Source: Bacillota bacterium (GTDB lineage: Bacteria; Bacillota; Clostridia; Tissierellales; Gottschalkiaceae). Taken from it: a stretch of DNA of 5,223 bases. Each line of letters begins with the position of its first letter. The stretch's first letter is position 1. The position numbers and the translations under genes are program-made. The stretch is from contig JAEZUY010000018.1 in the NCBI GenBank assembly GCA_023420895.1, forward strand, positions 1-5,223, written 5' to 3'. This document shows, piece after piece, positions 1-4,784 of the stretch. The notes below the pieces were generated by a model. That model was not told the origin of the DNA. It was given only the letters and a program-made list of their open reading frames with translations, and searched no databases.

Positions 1-213
1 ATAATAGCGGATAAAGTGGATATACTGAGCGAAGCGGCAAGATATTTTGTAGTTTCAGTTTCAATGGTGCAAATTATATTCTTTGCAGAAACTGTGGTAG
101 TAATGGTTACAACTGGAATACCGATAAATGTTAAGGAACTAGTAATATGTTTCCTTCAGAGAACTTTCATAGCAATGCCTTTTGCAGCATTATTCATGCA
201 TATAATGTTCTAG
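1..213 (+). CDS. C-terminal end of a membrane protein, probably nucleoside-recognition (Gate) family; 5' end outside window
   Basis: The reading frame is open from base 1 and ends at TAG 211-213, giving the last 70 residues of a protein that starts upstream. A GTG at 16 could be read as a start, but no ribosome-binding site precedes it, so I treat the frame as continuing from outside. The fragment is strongly hydrophobic: a segment with FVVSVSMVQIIFFAETVVVM, then a polar turn with GIPINVKELV, then a second hydrophobic stretch with FLQRTFIAMPFAALFMHI. The pattern of an FFAE-like glutamate in a helix, then IP.(N/S)(V/F)KEL, then a final FL.RT helix resembles the ends of nucleoside-recognition (Gate) domain membrane proteins as I recall them. 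That family would suit a purine locus, but the match is from memory on a short tail and another polytopic membrane family is possible. A terminator follows 40 nt after the stop. Confidence 0.6.
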   Translation: MIADKVDILSEAARYFVVSVSMVQIIFFAETVVVMVTTGIPINVKELVICFLQRTFIAMPFAALFMHIMF

Positions 214-253
214 ATGATGGAGAGAACTAAGATTAAAAAATGTTATAAAAAAG

Positions 254-287
254 AAAAGCACTCAGAATGTATTTCTGAGTGCTTTTT
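254..287. terminator. Bidirectional rho-independent terminator between convergent genes
   Basis: Arms 254-267 (AAAAGCACTCAGAA) and 273-286 (TTCTGAGTGCTTTT) form a perfect 14-bp stem with a 5-nt loop. The stem is GC-containing in the middle and flanked by A and T runs, so it makes a U-tract in both directions. It sits between the end of the upstream + strand gene (213) and the end of the - strand permease gene (318), and can serve both. Confidence 0.9.
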
Positions 288-317
288 GTATGATATTAAA
301 ATTATAAGTCCGTGAAA

Positions 318-1670
318 CTACATAGCTTCAGGATCCATAGCTTCCTCTTCAGGTGTTTCTTCTTTAAGAAGAATATTAAGAATTAGAGCTGTAACAGTAC
401 CAGCTGATATTCCTGATGAGAATATTGAGTTTAATACTCCAGGAAGCGCTTTTACATAATCAGGGAATACTGAAACTCCGATTCCTATACCAAGCGATGT
501 AGCTATTATAAGAAGATTTCTGTTGTTCATTTTAACTCTGCTCAGTGTTTTAATTCCTGATGCTCCGACAACTCCGAACATTAGAAGTCCTGCTCCTCCA
601 AGTACTGGTGAAGGCATTATAGCTATAAGTGTGCTCAGTTTAGGGAATATTCCCAGGATTATAAGAACTATACCTGCAACTACTGATACGTATCTGCTCG
701 CAACTCTTGTAAGAGGTATAAGTCCAACGTTCTGACTGAACGAAGTATTAGGTCCTGAACCTACAAATCCTGCAATCATGCTTCCTACACCGTCACATAG
801 AACACCGTCTGCAATTCTCTGATCTGAAAGTTCTGTTTCAGCAGCTTCACCAACTGCTTTAAGAACTCCGACAGTCTCTATTGTGGTAACCAGATATGCA
901 GCTATAAATGGAACTACATATTTAGGATTGAAGTCCACACCGAAGTGAAGGATTTTAGGAAGTTCAAACCATCCTGCTTCTTTAAACGATGTGAAGTCGA
1001 TCATTCCAAGAGGAATACATGCTATATATCCAACAACTATTCCTATTAGAACAGCCGAACTTCCGAGTATTCCCTTTCCGTATCTGTTAAGGAATACAAT
1101 TATTAATAAAACTACTATTGATATAAGGAAGTTTTCCAGGCTTCCGAAGTCTGCAGCCCCAGGGTCTCCACCGCCTGACCATATTATGGCTACCGGAATT
1201 AATGTCATTCCTATTAGAGTTACAACCGTTCCTGTAACAAGAGGAGGGAAGAATTTCATTATAACTTTAAGGAATCTGCTCAGAATAATTTCTATAAAAG
1301 ATCCCAGTATAGTCGCTCCGAAATAGGCAGGAAGTCCTCCCATTCCCACAACTGCAATTCCAGGTGCGACGAAAGTAGAGTCAGTTCCCATAAGCATAGG
1401 AACTCTTGCGCCTACTCTGAATTTCTTAGGTCCGACTCCTATAGATTGAAGAAGAGTAGTTATACCTCCTCCTATCATAGTTGCACTGACAAGGAATGCT
1501 GTGTCAGCAACGTCTACACCTGCAGCTTTTCCTATTGCCAGAGGAACAGCTACAATTCCTCCGAATGCTGTAAGTATGTTCTGTATTGCCAGTAAGATGG
1601 ATACAGACAGCTTAGGTTTGTCATCAATCTGATAGAGCAGATTTGACTGTGCTTTTTCATAAGTTGACAT
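318..1670 (-). CDS. NCS2/NAT family purine (xanthine or uric acid) permease, 450 aa
   Basis: This is a polytopic inner-membrane nucleobase:cation symporter of the NCS2 (nucleobase-ascorbate transporter) family. Length is normal and the chain is hydrophobic throughout. The NAT signature is intact as Q313-N-V-G-x4-T-R322 in the helix-10 region. Upstream are the helix-8 glutamate (E265 in IETVG) and helix-9 aspartate (D293 in CDG), which in E. coli XanQ are essential for binding or transport. Two family positions differ. The usual QH pair of helix 1 is Q30-N31, and the aspartate four residues after the helix-8 glutamate is V269. The C-terminus is a short acidic tail (EETPEEEAMDPEAM). The start ATG (1668-1670) has a strong AGAGGTGAT site at 1683-1675. 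The gene is monocistronic, convergent with the upstream membrane gene and divergent from the cyclodeaminase gene. Context favours an oxidised purine as substrate; uracil or another base cannot be excluded. Confidence 0.93.
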   Translation of the reverse strand: MSTYEKAQSNLLYQIDDKPKLSVSILLAIQNILTAFGGIVAVPLAIGKAAGVDVADTAFLVSATMIGGGITTLLQSIGVGPKKFRVGARVPMLMGTDSTFVAPGIAVVGMGGLPAYFGATILGSFIEIILSRFLKVIMKFFPPLVTGTVVTLIGMTLIPVAIIWSGGGDPGAADFGSLENFLISIVVLLIIVFLNRYGKGILGSSAVLIGIVVGYIACIPLGMIDFTSFKEAGWFELPKILHFGVDFNPKYVVPFIAAYLVTTIETVGVLKAVGEAAETELSDQRIADGVLCDGVGSMIAGFVGSGPNTSFSQNVGLIPLTRVASRYVSVVAGIVLIILGIFPKLSTLIAIMPSPVLGGAGLLMFGVVGASGIKTLSRVKMNNRNLLIIATSLGIGIGVSVFPDYVKALPGVLNSIFSSGISAGTVTALILNILLKEETPEEEAMDPEAM

Positions 1671-1685
1671 TTATATCACCTCTCT

Positions 1686-1731
1686 AGACGAATAGAATCG
1701 CTATGTCGGCGGGCACGGATAATATCCGTCT
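1686..1731 (-). promoter_or_regulatory. Candidate structured RNA in the permease 5' leader
   Basis: In the permease transcript, AGACG (1731-1727) can pair with CGTCT (1690-1686), closing a 46-nt element. Two hairpins fit inside: GATA/TATC around 1726-1717, and ATAG/CTAT (loop CGATT) around 1704-1692. They are joined by a GC-rich single strand containing GCCCGCC. An alternative fold extends the first hairpin to ACGGAT/ATCCGT (loop ATT) at the cost of the closing stem. The 3' arm ends three bases before the AGAGGTGAT ribosome-binding site, a position suited to translational control. I do not recognise a known riboswitch class. The folds were found by eye, without energy calculation. Confidence 0.35.
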
Positions 1732-1751
1732 TAATATTTAACTTTTAACTA

Positions 1752-1759
1752 TGTATACA
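1752..1759. promoter_or_regulatory. Palindrome TGTATACA, possible operator (permease side)
   Basis: This is a perfect 8-bp palindrome about 82 nt upstream of the permease start. The same octamer recurs upstream of the formate-THF ligase gene (4724-4731), with a 7/8 copy at 1864-1871. I noticed its GTATAC core only in these three intergenic places in the window. Its role as a binding site is inference. Confidence 0.3.
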
Positions 1760-1863
1760 CTACTACCCCAAAAACCTGGAATATAAACAAATTATTAAAG
1801 AAATATTAAGAATATTAAAAAACAGCATCTTTTTTATAGAAATACCTGTATGAAAATCATTCA

Positions 1864-1871
1864 TGTATACT
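1864..1871. promoter_or_regulatory. TGTATACT, near-copy of the recurring palindrome
   Basis: This copy matches TGTATACA at 7 of 8 positions, lies about 100 nt upstream of the cyclodeaminase start, and shares ATGTATAC with the copy at 1751-1758. It contains a TATACT that could itself be a -10 box, although no matching -35 is visible. Confidence 0.25.
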
Positions 1872-1907
1872 TTAACAAAATAAAGCAATTATATTGGACT
1901 TTAGATA

Positions 1908-1913
1908 TATAAT
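1908..1913 (+). promoter_or_regulatory. Possible -10 box of the cyclodeaminase gene
   Basis: A perfect TATAAT lies 60 nt before the ATG and would give a leader of roughly 50 nt. The expected -35 position (about 1884-1891) reads GCAATT and does not resemble TTGACA, so the promoter may be activator-dependent or the true promoter may lie elsewhere. ATATTGGACT (1891-1900), which recurs inverted in the fhs leader, lies just upstream where an activator could sit. Confidence 0.4.
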
Positions 1914-1972
1914 ATGATAAACTGAAATTAAGAAAAAGAAATACATACTATGAGTATGAGGAGGAAGATTTA

Positions 1973-2617
1973 ATGTTATTAGTAGAAAAAACAGTTAAAG
2001 ATTTCGTAGCTCAGGTTGCAAGCAATGAGCCTGCACCAGGAGGCGGAAGCGTTTCAGCACTAGCTGCATCATTAGGAGCAGCACTTACTTCAATGGTTGG
2101 AGAACTTACAGTTGGAAGAAAGAAATATGAAGCACTTTCAGATGACGAAAAGAAAATAGTTGACGACAGCCTAGCTGCAACAAAACCTCTAATAGAGAGA
2201 CTTAACGAGCTAGTTGACGAAGACACAAATGCATTCAACGACTTCATGGAAGCTCTAAAAATGCCTAAAGAAACTGACGAAGAAAAAGCAGCTAGATCAG
2301 ACGCTATGCAAGAAGGAATCAAAAAAGCTATAGTTGTACCTCTAGACGCAGCTAAAACTGCACTAGAAATACTAAAACTTTCTAAACCTCTAGCAGTTTA
2401 CGGAAACCAAAACGCTATAACAGACGCTGGAGTTGGAGCACTTCTAGCATGCGCTGGAGTTGAAGGAGCTGCATTCAACGTTCTTATAAACCTTGGAGAC
2501 GTTAAAGACCAAGAATACGTTGAAAGCATGAAAAAAGAGTGTAAAGAACTAGTAGACGAAGCTAAAGCTCTAAGAGACGAAGTTGTTAAAGTTGTTTACG
2601 ACGCACTATTAAACTAA
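1973..2617 (+). CDS. fchA: Formimidoyl-tetrahydrofolate cyclodeaminase / methenyl-THF cyclohydrolase family protein, 214 aa
   Basis: This cytosolic C1 enzyme is homologous to the cyclodeaminase domain of mammalian FTCD, which converts 5-formimino-THF to 5,10-methenyl-THF and ammonia. Some stand-alone bacterial homologues (FchA) are annotated as methenyl-THF cyclohydrolases. The family's N-terminal PxPGGGSVxAL motif is present at residues 20-30, followed by an alanine-rich helix and LTVGRKKY (45-52). The DEDTNAF segment (82-88) and YGNQNAITDAGVGALL (143-158) are also typical, and the all-helical 214-residue length fits a stand-alone form. The ATG is preceded by AGGAGG (1959-1964) with an 8-nt spacer. 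In purine-fermenting clostridia this step follows transfer of the formimino group from formiminoglycine, which fits the adjacent permease, PucR-type regulator and fhs. Leucine codons are nearly all CTA, CTT or TTA, and AAC/GAC are frequent, suggesting very high expression. Cyclodeaminase versus cyclohydrolase activity cannot be separated from sequence. Confidence 0.93.
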   Translation: MLLVEKTVKDFVAQVASNEPAPGGGSVSALAASLGAALTSMVGELTVGRKKYEALSDDEKKIVDDSLAATKPLIERLNELVDEDTNAFNDFMEALKMPKETDEEKAARSDAMQEGIKKAIVVPLDAAKTALEILKLSKPLAVYGNQNAITDAGVGALLACAGVEGAAFNVLINLGDVKDQEYVESMKKECKELVDEAKALRDEVVKVVYDALLN

Positions 2618-2634
2618 TTATCATATAAATCAGA

Positions 2635-2660
2635 ATAAAAGCACCCTAGGGTGCTTTTAT
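2635..2660. terminator. Perfectly palindromic terminator after the cyclodeaminase gene
   Basis: All 26 bases form an exact inverted repeat centred on CCTAGG. Folded with CTAG as the loop, it gives AAAAGCACC/GGTGCTTTT, followed by TTTTATTTGTT. It starts 17 nt after the fchA stop and ends 21 nt before the regulator start. It shares AAAAGCAC with the terminator at 254-287. Confidence 0.88.
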
Positions 2661-2667
2661 TTGTTAT

Positions 2668-2678
2668 AGAGAGGTGAT
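2668..2678 (+). promoter_or_regulatory. Ribosome-binding site that fixes a TTG start for the regulator
   Basis: AGAGAGGTGAT is identical to the site before the permease gene and closely matches the anti-Shine-Dalgarno sequence. GAGG ends 7 nt before TTG at 2682-2684. The next in-frame ATG (residue 16) has no such site and would cut into the conserved N-terminal domain, so TTG is the start. Confidence 0.85.
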
Positions 2679-2681
2679 TTT

Positions 2682-4355
2682 TTGGCATCCAACAGAAACG
2701 GAATAACAGTTCAGGAAGCGCTCGATATGGAATTTATGCAGAAGAGCAAAATTCTGGCCGGAGAATCAGGACTTAGCAATATAATATCGAATGTAAATGT
2801 TATGGCGGACCCTGATGTTATGAAATGGGTTGACGGAGGAGAGCTTCTCCTTACGACAGGCTATGCTCTGAATAAAGTAAGTGAAGAGGAGCAGAAAGAA
2901 CTCATAAGTCAGGCAAAGGAAGTTTCACTTGCGGCAATAGGAATAAAAGTCAAACCGTATCTTGATAAACTGCCGCAGACGATTATTGACATGGCAGATG
3001 AGAGCGGACTCCCTATAATAGAAATTGACAAGAATATTTCGATTTCAGAGATAACTACTCCTATACTGAAAGAAATTTTCGACAGACAGGCTCTGCTTCT
3101 GCAGAAAATAGAAAATATATATGAGCAGTTTATGGAAGCGATGCTGAAGAGCACAGATATTGAAGGACTTATAAGACTTGCAAGCAAGAACATAAGAAAT
3201 CCTATAATTCTGAAGCTTGATTTTCCAAAAAAATTCGTAAAGGAATACGATACGGCAGATGAATATACAGAACTCACTATAGAGAAGAGCATGAATGCAT
3301 TCTATGCCGACAGATATATAAGAAAAGAGAAGAAAATACATCAGACTAAGGAGTTTATAAAAGAAAAATTAGTCGACAGAGTAGTCATACCTATAATAGC
3401 AAATGAAAATGTCTATGGACATATATTTGTCTGGGGAATAAATTATCCTATAGCAGGATATGAAATGTCTGTTATGGAGATTGCATCGACTACAATAGCT
3501 CTCGAAGTCCTGAAAAATCTGTCTGTAAAAGAAGTGGAAAACAGATACAAGTCAGAATTCCTGGAAGATCTGATTTCAGAAGATGAAAAAAGGAATAAAA
3601 AATCTATAGACAGAATAAATTTCTTCAACTTGAAAGAAGACGACTGCTATTTCTGTTTAACTGCTAAGCTTAAAAACAATATTGGAAGCGGAAATATAAA
3701 CGAAAATGTAATAGCTATGCAGCAGAATATTGCAAAAATAACTGAAAAGCTGGAAGAAATAGCTCTAGATAAAGACATCACTTCTATAATAGGAAATAAA
3801 ATGGATCAAGTGCCTATACTAGTTTCTTTTAATAAAGACAATTACGAGTATGAGAAAAAGAGACTGGCCGATTTGCTTCCGGATGTAGAAAGAGCCTTGG
3901 ACTCTATTGAAGGAGTAGATGTAAAAATCGGTGTTGGAAGGATATATGAGGGAATATCCAATTTCAGAAAGAGCTATCTGGATTCCATATTTGCAATAGA
4001 TACGGGAAAGATTCTTAAAGATGACAGAGTCACAATTTTTTCAAGACTTGGAATATATCAGCTTTTAAGTCAGGACTGTCTGGAAAATGAGCTTGAGAGA
4101 TTTTACAACAATACCTTAAAGCCGTTAGTAGATTATGACAATACTAAATCTACAGAACTTACCAGAACGCTGGAAGCTTATTTTGATAACAATGGAAATC
4201 TTAAGAAGATGTCGGATGAGCTTTTCACCCATTATAATACTGTCCTTTACAGAGTCCAGAGAATAGAAGAAATTACAGGAATGAGTCTCGACAATGCTTC
4301 AGAAAGACTCGATTTAAGTGTTGCACTTAAAATAAAGAAGCTTTTGGATAAATAG
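2682..4355 (+). CDS. PucR/CdaR-family transcriptional regulator, 557 aa
   Basis: The architecture is that of the B. subtilis PucR type of purine-catabolism regulator. Residues about 8-130 form the N-terminal PucR domain, with VQEALDM near the start, V.VMADPDVMKWVDGGELLLTTG (38-60), and the SGLPIIEID segment (108-116). Residues about 140-285 are a linker or GAF-like region. Residues about 290-445 match the CdaR GGDEF-like domain, including VKIGVGRIYEGISNFRKSY (414-432). Residues about 492-555 are the C-terminal helix-turn-helix (HTH_30): LTRTLEAYFDNNGNLKKMSD, then LFTHYNTVLYRVQRIEEITG. The start is TTG, with a strong ribosome-binding site. Only 64 nt separate it from fchA, mostly terminator, so expression probably comes from read-through or a promoter inside fchA. 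Leucine codons include many CTG, CTT and CTC, unlike fchA. The likely role is control of purine uptake and C1 genes; effector and targets are inference, so no gene symbol is assigned. Confidence 0.92.
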   Translation: MASNRNGITVQEALDMEFMQKSKILAGESGLSNIISNVNVMADPDVMKWVDGGELLLTTGYALNKVSEEEQKELISQAKEVSLAAIGIKVKPYLDKLPQTIIDMADESGLPIIEIDKNISISEITTPILKEIFDRQALLLQKIENIYEQFMEAMLKSTDIEGLIRLASKNIRNPIILKLDFPKKFVKEYDTADEYTELTIEKSMNAFYADRYIRKEKKIHQTKEFIKEKLVDRVVIPIIANENVYGHIFVWGINYPIAGYEMSVMEIASTTIALEVLKNLSVKEVENRYKSEFLEDLISEDEKRNKKSIDRINFFNLKEDDCYFCLTAKLKNNIGSGNINENVIAMQQNIAKITEKLEEIALDKDITSIIGNKMDQVPILVSFNKDNYEYEKKRLADLLPDVERALDSIEGVDVKIGVGRIYEGISNFRKSYLDSIFAIDTGKILKDDRVTIFSRLGIYQLLSQDCLENELERFYNNTLKPLVDYDNTKSTELTRTLEAYFDNNGNLKKMSDELFTHYNTVLYRVQRIEEITGMSLDNASERLDLSVALKIKKLLDK

Positions 4356-4360
4356 AATGC

Positions 4361-4388
4361 TATTTTAATTGATTTTCAAATTAAAATA
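4361..4388. terminator. A/T-only stem-loop after the regulator; weak terminator at best
   Basis: TATTTTAATT (4361-4370) and AATTAAAATA (4379-4388) are exact inverted repeats with an 8-nt loop, starting 5 nt after the regulator stop. It has no GC pair and no T-tract on the + strand, so termination would be poor. The better terminator for the regulator may be the one at 4516-4549. Confidence 0.35.
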
Positions 4389-4439
4389 AAAAATATGAAT
4401 CGACAATATGAGAATTAAGTACAAATAGAAAAGAAAATC

Positions 4440-4448
4440 TGATATACT
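4440..4448 (+). promoter_or_regulatory. Extended -10 promoter candidate
   Basis: TGATATACT fits the extended -10 form TGnTATAAT with one mismatch. The -35 position (TACAAA, 4420-4425, 17-nt spacer) is weak, as is common for extended -10 promoters. Transcription would start near 4455 and meet the terminator at 4516-4549, giving a transcript of about 95 nt with no obvious coding content. Confidence 0.4.
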
Positions 4449-4515
4449 ATTGTTTAATAGACGTTTTGAGTTCTATATGCCTAAGTTAATAGAGAAATCA
4501 GAATAATAAGAACAG

Positions 4516-4549
4516 TTCCGTTTGTGTACTTTTCACAAAGGGAATTTTT
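4516..4549 (+). terminator. Rho-independent terminator in the regulator-fhs gap
   Basis: TTCCGTTTGTG (4516-4526) pairs with CACAAAGGGAA (4534-4544), ten pairs and one G-G mismatch, with a 7-nt loop. Five T residues follow directly. It lies 160 nt past the regulator stop, so it may end the regulator transcript, a short RNA starting near 4455, or both. Confidence 0.75.
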
Positions 4550-4568
4550 AAAAAGCACCAAAGAAAAC

Positions 4569-4652
4569 ATTTTCCCTCGGATAATAAAGCCGTTGTATGA
4601 AATATAAGGCGATATTATAGAAGGCTAGATTTAGGGAATCAAAGGGGAAAAT
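4569..4652 (+). promoter_or_regulatory. Candidate switchable stem hiding a ribosome-binding site
   Basis: ATTTTCCC (4569-4576) pairs exactly with GGGAAAAT (4645-4652), covering the GGGG ribosome-binding site directly ahead of ATG 4653. The same 5' strand can instead use TTCCCT (4572-4577) to pair with AGGGAA (4633-4638), freeing the site. Between them lies a hairpin with ATAATA (4581-4586) on TATTAT (4613-4618), an AA/GA internal loop, and GCC (4589-4591) on GGC (4608-4610). The fold was found by eye and the regulatory role is inference. Confidence 0.3.
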
Positions 4653-4688
4653 ATGAAAAAAGCTTATAAGATGTTAAAAAACAGATAA
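4653..4688 (+). CDS. Possible 11-codon leader peptide, or remnant start of a small membrane protein
   Basis: An ATG with a good ribosome-binding site (GGGG at 4644-4647, 5-nt spacer) encodes MKKAYKMLKNR and stops at TAA. Read on in the same frame, the next codons give LAGLIALIQ, a second TAA (4716-4718), and then a very hydrophobic stretch to TGA 4797-4799. This could be a leader peptide, the wreck of a roughly 45-residue membrane protein (basic head, then hydrophobic body), or an AT-rich coincidence. I do not recognise a family. Confidence 0.25.
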   Translation: MKKAYKMLKNR

Positions 4689-4723
4689 CTGGCAGGGCTC
4701 ATTGCGCTAATACAATAAATAAT

Positions 4724-4731
4724 TGTATACA
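4724..4731. promoter_or_regulatory. Palindrome TGTATACA, possible operator upstream of the fhs promoter
   Basis: This is an exact copy of the octamer at 1752-1759. It lies 19 nt upstream of the -35 box at 4750-4755, a placement suited to an activator. Function is inference. Confidence 0.3.
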
Positions 4732-4749
4732 GGATATGGCTGTTTATAT

Positions 4750-4778
4750 TTGAAATTACAGCTTATTTTTGTTATATT
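4750..4778 (+). promoter_or_regulatory. Sigma-A type promoter for the formate-THF ligase gene
   Basis: TTGAAA (4750-4755) and TATATT (4773-4778) are separated by exactly 17 nt, and each matches the consensus hexamer at 5 of 6 positions. It is the best -35/-10 pair I could find in the window. The predicted start near 4785 leaves a leader of about 205 nt before the fhs ATG. Confidence 0.6.
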
Positions 4779-4784
4779 ATTATA

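Larger units (their letters stand above)
1671..1972. other. Divergent intergenic region between permease and cyclodeaminase genes
   Basis: This 302-nt AT-rich stretch carries the 5' signals of both flanking genes and no credible reading frame. On the permease side it holds a foldable element (1686-1731) directly ahead of the ribosome-binding site. In the middle are two copies of ATGTATAC (1751-1758 and 1863-1870). On the cyclodeaminase side are a perfect TATAAT (1908-1913) and an AGGAGG site (1959-1964) eight bases before the ATG. I looked for a canonical purine-riboswitch core and for the B. subtilis PucR box (WWWCNTTGGTTAA) and saw neither. No convincing -35/-10 pair was found for the permease. 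Confidence 0.8.

Noticed and set aside
719..733. Match to the fhs-leader element (AGTCCAA..TTCTGA) inside the permease gene
   Set aside because: The bases encode the conserved SQNVGL signature, so coding constraint explains them.
523..735. Plus-strand 70-aa open frame inside the permease gene
   Set aside because: Antisense shadow of a well-supported gene, with no ribosome-binding site.
991..1326. Plus-strand 111-aa open frame inside the permease gene
   Set aside because: Antisense shadow; low-complexity I/P/T-rich translation that mirrors the permease codons.
1671..1800. Purine riboswitch ahead of the permease gene
   Set aside because: The conserved loop and junction bases of the xpt-pbuX class are absent; only an unclassified fold remains.
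2011..2322. Minus-strand 103-aa serine-rich frame opposite fchA
   Set aside because: Antisense of a strongly conserved gene; serine richness reflects the complement of GAA, GCA and GAC codons.
2909..3341. Two overlapping minus-strand frames opposite the regulator gene
   Set aside because: Shadows in AT-rich coding DNA with no start signals; the sense frame has clear domain structure.
4550..4559. AAAAGCACC near 4551, same as one arm of the two other terminators
   Set aside because: No complementary GGTGC arm follows, so it forms no stem and is likely chance or a worn remnant.
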